Shown piece after piece: positions 37,101 to 46,180 of a stretch of DNA of 64,000 bases; positions within the stretch are counted from its first letter, which is position 1; each line of letters opens with the position of its first letter. Under the pieces are notes generated by a model. That model was not told the origin of the DNA. It did no database searches and was given only the letters and a program-made list of their open reading frames with translations. The stretch is from Candidatus Rhodoferax odensensis (GTDB taxonomy: Bacteria > Pseudomonadota > Gammaproteobacteria > Burkholderiales > Burkholderiaceae_C), in NCBI GenBank assembly GCA_016718405.1, contig JADKDJ010000005.1, positions 1-64,000 on the forward strand. The letters are read 5' to 3'. The translations under genes and the position numbers were made by a program.

Positions 37101-38320
37101 CCCCGCACTACTTCATGAACTTCCGGGTGGTGGACGAGCATGGGCGCCAGCTCGGTGTGGGTCGCAATTTGGGTGCGCTCAAGGCCGAATGGGGCAAGCA
37201 AGCGCGTGGTGCGTTTCAGGCGCTGGCCAGTTTGAAGCTGAGTACGCCAGGCGTTGCAGCAAGCCAGCCGGCACCAGCCAAGTTGGCACAAGGTGATCCT
37301 GGCGCATTGGCCGACGATGCTCTGGGTGCAGAGGACAACCGTGCCAAAAGCCGCTCTGGTAAATATGTTAAAGCTATCAATAGCATAGCTAATCAGGCAA
37401 GCAAGGAAGCCGTCGCGGTTTCTTTGGTGCAACAACGCCATACCGCCTGGACCTTTGGTGAGTTGCCCGAGCTGCTGGAGATTCGCAAGGCTGGTCAGAC
37501 CTTGATCGGTTTCCCGGCGCTGATCGACGTCGGTGACGCGGTTGCGGTGGAGGTGTTTGACGAGCCCGAGGCGGCAGCGGCCAAGCACCGTGCTGGACTG
37601 CGCCGCCTGTTTGCGTTGCAAATCAAGGATGCGCTGAAGTACCTGGAGAAGAACATCCCGGATCTGCAAAAGATGGCTGTGACGTTCATGCAGGTTGGCA
37701 AGTCGGTCGAGGGCAAGGAGTCTTCGGCCGGCGCGGGTGGCACGATTGAGGAACTGCGCGAACAGATCATCGCCGTGGCGCTGGACCGAGCCTTCCTGTT
37801 GGATCCGCTGCCCATCGACGAGTTTGCCTTCAAGCGCCGGGTGGACGAAGGACGCGGCAGATTGACGCTGATCGCCAACGAGGTGGCGCGTCTGGCATCC
37901 GTCATCCTGAGCGAGTACGCCACCGCAGCGCGCAAGATCAAGGACAGCAAGAACGCGCCCGAGGCCACGGCTGATTGCGCGCAACAGCTCGCGCGCCTGA
38001 TGCCCAAACGCTTTTTGGCTCAGACCCCGTGGGCAGCCTTGCAGCACTTCGCGCGTTACCTCAAGGCCATCACCGCGCGGCTGGAAAAATACCGCGCCGA
38101 CCCCGCGCGCGACGCAGCGCGCCTGGCAGAGTTGCGCCCGCTGGAGCAGCGCTACTGGCGCATGGTGGCGGAGCGCAAAGGCGTGACCGATGATCGTCTG
38201 CAGGACTTCCGTTGGTTGCTGGAGGAACTGCGCGTGAGCTTCTTCGCGCAGGAGTTGCGCACGCCACAGCCAGTTAGCGTCAAGCGGCTAGAGAAGGCTT
38301 GGGCCCAGTTGGTCGACTAG
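34127..38320 (+). CDS. hrpA: ATP-dependent RNA helicase HrpA (DEAH box) with two in-frame insertions
   Basis: HrpA helps clear stalled ribosomes and remodel RNA. This one has about 1397 residues. Motifs: GETGSGKTTQLPK (Walker A), IIDEAHERSLN (DEAH), SATIDAQRF, ATNVAETSLTVPG and SSANQRAGRCGR. The C-terminal HrpA-specific region continues to the end (LIGFPALIDVGDAV, AGLRRLFALQIKDALKYLEKNIPDLQKMAV). Two segments look foreign: about 40 residues encoded by a palindrome at 35780-35873, and about 50-60 residues around 37240-37430 with an AT-rich core. GTG 34127 (VSAPNAPATQ) is the preferred start, upstream GTG/TTG codons remaining possible. It is divergent from the toxin-antitoxin genes and convergent with asnS. 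Confidence 0.94.
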   Translation: MSAPNAPATQTPLRPAQPARTAPALEIEFPESLPVSAKREEIMAAMAAHQVIIVCGETGSGKTTQLPKIALAMGRGLCNHPNTLANGKPAPRGKLIGHTQPRRIAASSVAKRIAEELKTPLGEVVGFKVRFQDRLAKDASVKLMTDGILLAETQTDPLLLAYDTLIIDEAHERSLNIDFLLGYLRQILPRRPDLKIVVTSATIDAQRFADHFKSAKGPAPVIMVSGRMFPVEQRYRPFEEARDYDLNNAIADGVDELWRDPHNAGDILIFLPGEREIREAADHLRKHLSHQPVFRNAEVLPLFARLSPAEQDRIFDGHTGRRIVLATNVAETSLTVPGTRYVIDAGTARIKRYSFRSKVEQLLVEPISQSSANQRAGRCGRVANGICIRLYDQQDFDARPRFTDPEILRSSLAGVILRMKSLHLGIVEDFPFLERPSGRAIADGYQLLNELGAVDDANELTPLGQELSRLPLDPRVGRMLLEARSREALDEALVIASALSVQDVRDRPMEAQQQADTAHKKFDDEKSEFTGYLKLWKWIHDARGGPTTAAPGVGVTERSAPCPPPALRAPPCTEQNARSPQLLASTTTHKLSNRQYEQLLRQNFVNIRRVREWKDIHSQLHTVVAEHKWRLNTAPASYEQLHLSMLSGLLGNIGCKLETEGQSGEYLGARSIKFFAHPGAHLVKKPGRWIVAAELVETTRLFGRGIANIEPQWLEQVGGHLLKKQLLDPHWEKKAAEVVALERATLYGVVVYSGRRVNYGRVDMHGARDIFIREALVGQQWDTNLPFLAANHKLIKQVEELEHKARRQDVLVDEELIYAFYDQQLPADVCGGHGFERWYREEVKKTPKLLLLTRDELMRHEAAGITTQSFPKTIRLGGLDCAATYLHEPGDARDGLTVTVPLFVLNQVNEERCEWLVPGMLKEKIQALLKTLHQRPRSRLVPLPETATRMAEVLNQPERFGHGSLVDAVLKLVRDATSLDIVRADIKVDMLTPHYFMNFRVVDEHGRQLGVGRNLGALKAEWGKQARGAFQALASLKLSTPGVAASQPAPAKLAQGDPGALADDALGAEDNRAKSRSGKYVKAINSIANQASKEAVAVSLVQQRHTAWTFGELPELLEIRKAGQTLIGFPALIDVGDAVAVEVFDEPEAAAAKHRAGLRRLFALQIKDALKYLEKNIPDLQKMAVTFMQVGKSVEGKESSAGAGGTIEELREQIIAVALDRAFLLDPLPIDEFAFKRRVDEGRGRLTLIANEVARLASVILSEYATAARKIKDSKNAPEATADCAQQLARLMPKRFLAQTPWAALQHFARYLKAITARLEKYRADPARDAARLAELRPLEQRYWRMVAERKGVTDDRLQDFRWLLEELRVSFFAQELRTPQPVSVKRLEKAWAQLVD
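35780..35873. repeat. 31-bp-arm palindrome inserted in frame in hrpA
   Basis: The left arm 35780-35810 begins GGAGTTGGGGTGACCG, and the right arm 35843-35873 is its complement with one mismatch (30 of 31 pair). The 32-base loop itself contains GCCCGC-TTT-GCGGGC. The 94-base unit is read through by hrpA without a stop. The long near-perfect stem is typical of a mobile palindrome (REP/MITE-like) rather than helicase coding sequence. Confidence 0.85.
37341..37400. repeat. AT-rich element within hrpA (possible dispersed repeat)
   Basis: This 60-base AT-rich patch in GC-rich coding sequence encodes KSRSGKYVKAINSIANQA, which falls in a region where HrpA homologs have only a short linker. The reverse complement (GCTATTGATAGC ... 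GCGGCTTTTGGC) resembles an AT-rich dispersed element I recall from Comamonadaceae intergenic regions. Not verified. Confidence 0.35.
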
Positions 38321-38377
38321 ATTGACGCTGCCACCGTCAGCCCGCTGGCGTGTCGCCGGCTTCTGTGTCCCTTCGTG

Positions 38378-39799
<1,422 letters not shown>

Positions 39800-40075
39800 G
39801 AGCAAGCCTTGCAGGAATTCGTGGATGATTGGTCGATGTTACCGGGTTGAAACGGGTTCGCCGGGCTACACCGGTGCTTTGGGGGTTACAGATCGTTGCA
39901 ACTTTGACTCGCGCTCGCCGCACGATGCCGGCTTCGGTGGGTTCAAATCACCCATTTGGTTGTGCCATGAAACGGGAGACCGCAGATGAGCGCTCAGTTG
40001 CACTTGCAAAGATGCACGCACGCTGACCAGGCGAGCGGCAATCCGTCGCCTTGTCGCGTTTCGACCGGGGGCGAC

Positions 40076-42250
40076 ATGGCGATCCCACGGGTACTTCCCA
40101 AGACCCTGCTTGCCTTCAAGAGTGGTGTCGCGATGACCGCCGCCTATGCTGGCCGGGCACTGCTGGTGGTCGCACTGCTGGCGGCTTGTGGTGGCGGGCA
40201 AAGTGGCGGCCCAGCGGTTGAGCCGTCTCCGACGCCCATGCCAACGCCAACGCCAACGCCAACGCCAACACCAACACCAACACCAACACCAACACCAACA
40301 CCAACACCAACACCAACACCCGATTTGGCGGCTGGTTGCAGTCTGACGCGGGGCACAGCGGCAGTGCCGACCGTAGTGGCCACCCACCCCAGGGTGCTGC
40401 TTAACCACGCGTCGACCAAGGCGTGCCTGCAACAGATGCTGGGTGCCGGCGTGGCCTCGGCAGCCCGATTCAAGAACCTGGTTGATGACCAGCTTGCTGG
40501 CGCGCGGGCCTACGGGTTCGAGCCTTGGTATGCCGCGTTGATGTACCAGATCAGCGGCGACGCGCGCTACGCCAGCTATGCAGTGCAGCAGACCGATGCC
40601 TTGGTTGCCGCCGAGGAACTGCTGATCAGTGCCAACCAGCGCGCCACCGTGGCCGGCGACAGCTATCTGGAGGTTGGCGCAGTCATTGGCAACCTGGCGA
40701 TCGTCTACGATTGGTGCTACGACCGCTTGACCGCCGAGCAGCGCGCCCGCTGGCTGGCTTACGCCAACCAAACGGTCTGGAATGTGTGGAACCCCAGCCA
40801 GGCGCGATGGGGCAACACGCTGTACCCGTGGAGCGGCTGGTCGGTCGACAACCCGGCCAACAACTACTACTACTCCTTCTTGCGCGCCACCATGCTGCTG
40901 GGGCTGGCGAGTTCGGGCGAGAACCCGCAGGCAGCGGGCTGGATCGACAAGTTCCGCAACGACAAGATCGGCCAGCAGTTGCTCCCAACCTTCACGCGTG
41001 ATCTGGTTGGAGGCGGCTCGCGCGAAGGCACCGGCTATGGCACCGCCATGAAGAACCTCTGGCAGCTCTACGACTGGTGGGAGCGCTCCACCGGCGAGCG
41101 TATCGCCACGCTCACGCCACACACGCTGGCGTCGCTGCCGCACATGCTGCACAGCATCGTCCCAACACTCGATCGGCTGGCGCCCACCGGCGACCACGCA
41201 CGCGACAGCAGCGCGGCCTTGTTCGACTATCACCGCGAATACTTGCTTGGCCTGATCACCCTGTTCCCGCAAGAGCGATTGGCCGGCGCGGCCAAGGCGC
41301 TGCTTGGCGCCTCGTCGGTACCGCGCATGGAACACGGGTTCGAATTCTGGGTCGACTACCTCTACCAGCCGCCCGCCGTGCCGGTCACCGCAGTGGGTGA
41401 ATTGTCAACGGCCTATTGGGGGGAGGGCACTGGTCAGTGGATGACGCGCTCGAGCTGGCAGACCGACGCCACATACGCCAACTTCATCTGTGGCCCCTAC
41501 AGCGAGAGCCACGCACACCGCGATCAAGGCAGTTTCGTGATTCACCGCGGCAGCTGGCTCGCTTACGATGGCAACGTCGCGTCGCACTCGGGCATCGAAC
41601 AAGACGAATTCATGCACAACCTGGTGCGCCTGGTGCACGACGGCAGCACCGTCACCCAGGTCGAGGGCGCACCGCGCTGCAACATGCGCGCGCTGGCCGA
41701 CACCGAGCATTACAGCTATGGCGTGGCTCAGGTCACGCCGATCTACAACGGTAAACCCCAGGTGGCCAAGGTCGAGCGCGAGTTCCTCTTCATCAAACCG
41801 GCCACTTTTGTGGTGTTTGACCGGGTGGAGGTCAGCCCCGGCACCAGCCGGATCTGGACGCTCAACCTGCCCGGCGAACCAACGCTTGAGGGTGAACGCA
41901 TTGGCTACGCCAATGGCAGCAACCGGCTTGACGTGCTGCGCCTGGCACCGGTCGGCTTGAGCTCGACTTGGGTTGCGGGTTCACGCGTGGAGACGGTGCA
42001 CAGCGTTGGCACCCAGTCGCTGTTCTTGCATGTGTTGGGCACCAATGGATCGGTTGGCGCGGCCACGCGCGCGGATGCGTCGGGCCAAACCGGTGCGCTG
42101 ATCACCCTGGCCGACGGGCGCAGTGCGACGGTACGGTTTTCGAACACTGGCACTGGCGCAACCCTGGAGTTGCGTGCGCCCAATGGCAGTCTTCAGTTTG
42201 ATGCTGCGCTGCCAAGTACCGTTATCGCGCCGCCGCTGTTTCGCAACTGA
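40076..42250 (+). CDS. Heparinase II/III-like lipoprotein with Pro-Thr repeat linker
   Basis: A predicted exported polysaccharide lyase-like protein of about 724 residues. A signal (AYAGRALLVVALLAAC with lipobox) is followed by a linker of 13 Pro-Thr pairs. Next comes an alpha-helical domain rich in Trp/Tyr (about 105-410), then a beta-rich C-terminal part containing ESHAHRDQGSFVIHRGSWLAYDG, which resembles the heparinase II/III catalytic segment with its histidine and tyrosine residues. Start options are ATG 39986 (best ribosome site, GGGAG), ATG 40076 and ATG 40133, the last giving the most compact signal. The substrate is not predictable. It stands alone, with no partner transporter or regulator. 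Confidence 0.75.
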   Translation: MAIPRVLPKTLLAFKSGVAMTAAYAGRALLVVALLAACGGGQSGGPAVEPSPTPMPTPTPTPTPTPTPTPTPTPTPTPTPTPDLAAGCSLTRGTAAVPTVVATHPRVLLNHASTKACLQQMLGAGVASAARFKNLVDDQLAGARAYGFEPWYAALMYQISGDARYASYAVQQTDALVAAEELLISANQRATVAGDSYLEVGAVIGNLAIVYDWCYDRLTAEQRARWLAYANQTVWNVWNPSQARWGNTLYPWSGWSVDNPANNYYYSFLRATMLLGLASSGENPQAAGWIDKFRNDKIGQQLLPTFTRDLVGGGSREGTGYGTAMKNLWQLYDWWERSTGERIATLTPHTLASLPHMLHSIVPTLDRLAPTGDHARDSSAALFDYHREYLLGLITLFPQERLAGAAKALLGASSVPRMEHGFEFWVDYLYQPPAVPVTAVGELSTAYWGEGTGQWMTRSSWQTDATYANFICGPYSESHAHRDQGSFVIHRGSWLAYDGNVASHSGIEQDEFMHNLVRLVHDGSTVTQVEGAPRCNMRALADTEHYSYGVAQVTPIYNGKPQVAKVEREFLFIKPATFVVFDRVEVSPGTSRIWTLNLPGEPTLEGERIGYANGSNRLDVLRLAPVGLSSTWVAGSRVETVHSVGTQSLFLHVLGTNGSVGAATRADASGQTGALITLADGRSATVRFSNTGTGATLELRAPNGSLQFDAALPSTVIAPPLFRN
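40241..40318 (+). repeat. Hexanucleotide VNTR encoding (Pro-Thr)13
   Basis: Thirteen in-frame copies: four CCAACG then nine CCAACA. Because the unit is six bases, copy number changes alter only linker length, not frame. The nine identical copies suggest recent slippage. Confidence 0.95.
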
Positions 42251-42301
42251 TGGCGCCCGCGCGCGGGCCATGGCATTGATGCCGCAGCGTTGGCGCCGCC
42301 C

Positions 42302-43990
42302 TCAGGCTGCCATGGCCTGCGCTTGCTGAAATCCGCGCGGAATCGAGCCCAGCAGGCGCTTGGTGTACTCGTGCTGCGGGCGGGCGTAGATGTCATCCGC
42401 GTTGCCCCGCTCCACGATCTCGCCCTGGCTCATCACCAGGATCTCGTCGGCCATGTACTTCACCACCGCCAAATCGTGGCTGATAAAGACGTAGGTCAGG
42501 CCGAACTCCTCCTGCAGGTCCAGCAGCAGGTTCAGCACCGTGGCTTGCACGCTGACGTCCAGCGCGCTGACGCTTTCGTCGCAAACGATGATCTCGGGTT
42601 TCATGGTCAAGCAGCGCGCAATCGCAATGCGCTGGCGCTGGCCGCCCGAAAACTCGTGGGGGTACTTGCCGAAGGCCTCGCGCGTCAGCCCGACTTTTTC
42701 GATCATCGCCAGCGCCAGACGGGCGCGATCATCATCGTCTTTGCCGATGCCATGAATGCGCATCGGCTCCATCAGAATCTGGCCGACGGTAAAGCGCGGG
42801 TTCAAGCTGGCATAGGGGTTCTGAAAGATGATCTGAATGCGACTGCGGTAAGCCCGCATCTCGGTGGCGCTGAGTTGGGCCAAATCTTTGCCCTCGAACA
42901 TGATGCTGCCGACGGTGGCGTCGGTCAGGCGTGTCAGCATCATGCCCACCGTGGTCTTGCCCGATCCGGATTCACCCACCACCCCCAGCGTGCGGCCTTT
43001 GTGCAGCGAGAAATCGGCCTGTTTGACGGCGCTGAAGACGCTGCGCTTGAACAGGCCGGTCTTGAGCGGGTAGTCCTTGCACAAGCCGGAGACTTCAATC
43101 AGCGCCGGCCCGTTGGCCGGGGCGCAGACGCGTTGTTCGGTAATCAATGGCCGGTTGTTGACGATGTCGTCAATCACCGCCAGGCGTTTGGGACGTGAAT
43201 CCAGCTTTGGCCTGCAGGCCAGTAGCGCCTTGGTATAGGCGTTGGTCGGTGCATTGAAGATCGTGGCCACGTCGCCGGCCTCACGTACTTCGCCACTGCG
43301 CATGACCACGACCTGGTTGGAGATTTCACCCACCAGCCCCAGGTCGTGGCTGATGAACAGCACACTCATCTTCTGGCGCTCCTGCAGGCGCGCCAGCAGG
43401 TCCATGATCTGGCGCTGCACCGTCACGTCCAGCGCCGTGGTGGGTTCATCGGCAATCAGCAGTTTGGGTTCGCAGGCAATCGCCATGGCAATCATCACAC
43501 GTTGCTGCTGGCCGCCCGAGAGCTCGTGCGGATAGGACTTGAGCCGCTCCTTGGGGTTGGGAATGCCCACCTCGGTCATCAGTTCCAGGGTGCGGTCCAT
43601 TGCCTGCTTGGCACTCATCCGCAGATGAATGCGCAGCACTTCAGCAATCTGTTCACCCACGGTAAAAACCGGATTGAGCGAGCTCATGGGTTCCTGAAAC
43701 ACCACCGAGATGTCTCGTCCGCGCAGTGCGCGCATCTCCTCTATCGGAGCGCTCAACAGATCGCGGCCGTTGTACAGGATTTTGCTGCTGGGGCCGAGGA
43801 TGGCATTCTCGGGCAGCAGGCGCACGATGCTCATCGCGCTGACACTTTTGCCGCTGCCGGATTCGCCCACCAGCGCCACCGTGCTGTTGGCCGGGATGTC
43901 GAAACTAACACCCTTGACCGCCTCGACAGTGCTGGTCTTGCTCATGCGAAAGGACACTCGAAGGTCCTGCACGCTAATTAGATTTGTCAT
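42302..43990 (-). CDS. Oligopeptide-type ABC transporter ATP-binding protein, fused tandem ATPase (YejF/GsiA-like)
   Basis: A 562-residue protein with two complete ATPase domains, equivalent to DppD and DppF joined. Walker A motifs are GESGSGKSVS (first) and GESGSGKTTV (second). Signature motifs are LSGGQQQR and FSGGQRQR, and both Walker B segments are present. It powers the two permeases encoded upstream on the same strand (44099-46089). The gap to the adjacent permease (44099) holds a small repeat but could still be read through. Substrates are peptides or similar by family. Confidence 0.92.
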   Translation of the reverse strand: MTNLISVQDLRVSFRMSKTSTVEAVKGVSFDIPANSTVALVGESGSGKSVSAMSIVRLLPENAILGPSSKILYNGRDLLSAPIEEMRALRGRDISVVFQEPMSSLNPVFTVGEQIAEVLRIHLRMSAKQAMDRTLELMTEVGIPNPKERLKSYPHELSGGQQQRVMIAMAIACEPKLLIADEPTTALDVTVQRQIMDLLARLQERQKMSVLFISHDLGLVGEISNQVVVMRSGEVREAGDVATIFNAPTNAYTKALLACRPKLDSRPKRLAVIDDIVNNRPLITEQRVCAPANGPALIEVSGLCKDYPLKTGLFKRSVFSAVKQADFSLHKGRTLGVVGESGSGKTTVGMMLTRLTDATVGSIMFEGKDLAQLSATEMRAYRSRIQIIFQNPYASLNPRFTVGQILMEPMRIHGIGKDDDDRARLALAMIEKVGLTREAFGKYPHEFSGGQRQRIAIARCLTMKPEIIVCDESVSALDVSVQATVLNLLLDLQEEFGLTYVFISHDLAVVKYMADEILVMSQGEIVERGNADDIYARPQHEYTKRLLGSIPRGFQQAQAMAA

Positions 43991-43999
43991 GTTCTTCCA

Positions 44000-44090
44000 C
44001 AGTTGGGGTCAGGTCCTTGAGCAAGTTGCGGCCAAAGTCTCACACCGGGTTGGGGTCAGAGGGCACCGCTCAAGCGCGTGGTCTGACCCA
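44000..44090. repeat. REP-like GGGGTCAG motif cluster
   Basis: The 108-base gap between permease and ATPase holds GTTGGGGTCAG-type motifs at about 44002-44012 and 44049-44059. GGGTCAGA (44053-44060) also pairs with TCTGACCC (44082-44089). Such GGGGTCAGA hairpins resemble REP elements of betaproteobacteria. On the transcript they may protect or attenuate the operon mRNA. Confidence 0.45.
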
Positions 44091-44098
44091 CAAGGCAA

Positions 44099-45154
44099 CT
44101 ACCTGAGCTTGGGGTCCAGCGCATCACGCAACGCATCGGTCAGAAGTGCGAAGGCGGTGACGAAGGTCGCCATGAACGCTGTGGCCGCCACCAGTTGCCA
44201 CCACTTGCCCAGCACCAGTTCGGTTTGCGCTTCGGACAGCATGGTGCCCCAACTGACCATGTCAATCGGCACGCCCAAGCCTATGAAGGACAGAATGACC
44301 TCGGCCTTGATGAACCCCACCACGTGCAAGCTCAGTTGCACCAGCACCACGTGGCTGATGTTGGGCAAGATGTGGGTGAACATGCGCGAAGCATGCGACG
44401 CGCCAATCGCCTCGGCGGCGCGCACGTACTCGCGTGAGCGGTGTTTCATGTATTCGGCGCGCACCAGGCGGTAGATGCCGGTCCAGCCCACCAGGCTCAG
44501 AATGATGACCACGGTCCAGACGCCGCTCAAGACCCCGGCCAACGGCCCGGATTTGATCACCGCCGCCAGCGCGAACACCAGCAAGATGTACGGGATGGCA
44601 GTGAACACGTTGTAGACCCATTCCAGGAAGTCCCCGACACGTCCGCCGAAATAGCCGCCGATGGCGCCCAAAATTGTGCCGATCAGCGTTGCCATCAACG
44701 CCGCCGCCAGTCCCACGGTGATGGAGACTTGCGCCCCCTTGATGACCTTGCTGAGTACGTCTCGGCCCTGCTGGTCGGCGCCAAAGGGAAGCGTGTCGGA
44801 CTTAGCGGTGGTGCTGGTCGTGAACTTGGCGGCGCGTTCAGCCCATTCCGGGTAGCGTGGGGCCAGCGGGTCCACGTCGCTGATGTCGACGTTGGCGCCC
44901 GTGATGCTGTCAACGACCGCGCTTTGGGAGCCGTCCTCGATCTTGCCGACGAAATGCGGGGGCGCGAACGGAGTGCCGACTTCCTTCTGCCAACCCTTGG
45001 CGACCAGGCCCAACTGCGCCATCAGCACCAGCACAATGAAGAACAGCGTGACGAAAAGGGACACCATTCCGACGTGGTCATTCTTCAAACGCTTCCAGGC
45101 CTCGGCCCAGACGCCGGGCGATTTGGGCAACGCGTGTACGAGATCGGTAGTCAT
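44099..45154 (-). CDS. ABC transporter permease (YejE/DppC-like)
   Basis: Inner-membrane permease of 351 residues. One N-terminal helix (MVSLFVTLFFIVLVLMAQLGLVA) is followed by a long periplasmic segment of about 90 residues with GADQQGRDVLSKVIKGAQVS, then five more hydrophobic helices. The cytoplasmic EAA loop reads YVRAAEAIGASHASRMFTHILPNI. The longer periplasmic loop favours YejE over DppC. Overlaps the other permease by four bases (45151-45154), so they are translationally coupled. Together with the fused ATPase it forms the transport channel for the tandem binding proteins at 46181-49887. Confidence 0.9.
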   Translation of the reverse strand: MTTDLVHALPKSPGVWAEAWKRLKNDHVGMVSLFVTLFFIVLVLMAQLGLVAKGWQKEVGTPFAPPHFVGKIEDGSQSAVVDSITGANVDISDVDPLAPRYPEWAERAAKFTTSTTAKSDTLPFGADQQGRDVLSKVIKGAQVSITVGLAAALMATLIGTILGAIGGYFGGRVGDFLEWVYNVFTAIPYILLVFALAAVIKSGPLAGVLSGVWTVVIILSLVGWTGIYRLVRAEYMKHRSREYVRAAEAIGASHASRMFTHILPNISHVVLVQLSLHVVGFIKAEVILSFIGLGVPIDMVSWGTMLSEAQTELVLGKWWQLVAATAFMATFVTAFALLTDALRDALDPKLR

Positions 45155-46089
45155 TTCAGCGTCACCCTTGGATCAACAAACTTGTAGAGCACATCGGTAA
45201 TCAGGTTGATCACCATCGTCAGCGCGGACAGGTAGACCGTGGCAGCCTGAATCACGGGGTAGTCGCTGCGGTTGACGGCCGTCAGAATCTCGCGACCCAG
45301 GCCGGGGATGGAGAAGAACACTTCGATCAGGAAGGACCCGATGAACACGCCCGGCAGCGTGGTGGCCACATTGGTCAGGATCGGGATCATGGCGTTGCGC
45401 AGCACGTGCTTGAGCATGATGGTGTTCTCCGACACGCCCTTGGCGCGGGCGGTGCGAACATAGTCCTGCCCAATTTCGTCCAGGAAGAAGCTGCGGTACA
45501 GCCGGGTCTGTGGCGCCAGACTCACCAGCACCGCCAGGAATACGGGCAAGGGCGCGTAAGTGATCAGGTTCTTCCAGACGCTGTTGGTCCAGCCCTGAAC
45601 CGGGAACCACCCCAGCACGAAGCCAAACAGGTACTGGCCCACAATGATGTAGACCAAAAAACTGATCGACAGCGCCACGGTGGTGAGGATCATGATGGCG
45701 CGGTCGGTCAGGCTGCCGCGCACATAGGCCACCGCCAAACCCGCCAGGATCGCCAACACGACTTCGAGCAGCAGGATCGGGATCATGATGGTCAAGGTGG
45801 CCGGTAGCCGGGTGCGAAAGATCTCGGATATCGCTTCGTTAGTGGTCCAGCTCTTGCCCCAATTGAAGGTGAACACTTGCTGGATAAATACCCAGAGCTG
45901 CTCCCACACCGGCCGGTCCAGGCCCAACTGGGCTCGCAGCGACGCAATGCGCTCGGGTGAGGACTTCAAGCCGGCCATGATTTCGACCGGATCGCCGCCA
46001 AAGAACTTGAAAAGGAAGAAGATGAGCAGAATGACCCCTAGCAAGGTAGGGACCATCTGCCAGATGCGTCGCAGGATGTAGGAAAGCAT
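45151..46089 (-). CDS. ABC transporter permease (YejB/DppB-like)
   Basis: First permease of the operon, 312 residues with six predicted helices, starting MLSYILRRIWQMVPTLLGVILLIFFLFKF. The cytoplasmic EAA loop is DYVRTARAKGVSENTIMLKHVLRNAMIPILTNVATTLPGVFIGSFLIE. The periplasmic loop after helix 1 is shorter than in many family members. It starts 91 bases from the divergent binding protein gene at 46181, so a shared promoter region probably controls both directions. Confidence 0.9.
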   Translation of the reverse strand: MLSYILRRIWQMVPTLLGVILLIFFLFKFFGGDPVEIMAGLKSSPERIASLRAQLGLDRPVWEQLWVFIQQVFTFNWGKSWTTNEAISEIFRTRLPATLTIMIPILLLEVVLAILAGLAVAYVRGSLTDRAIMILTTVALSISFLVYIIVGQYLFGFVLGWFPVQGWTNSVWKNLITYAPLPVFLAVLVSLAPQTRLYRSFFLDEIGQDYVRTARAKGVSENTIMLKHVLRNAMIPILTNVATTLPGVFIGSFLIEVFFSIPGLGREILTAVNRSDYPVIQAATVYLSALTMVINLITDVLYKFVDPRVTLK

Positions 46090-46180
46090 ATTGTGTCTGA
46101 CTTGGGGGAAACGCCCATGGATTTACTGTGCGGGGCGATTATGCTTGCACCCGATTGATTAGGCATTAGTGTTTCTTACT

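Noticed and set aside
40241..40318. Possible CRISPR array
   Set aside because: Contiguous six-base coding repeats with no spacers; it encodes a Pro-Thr linker.
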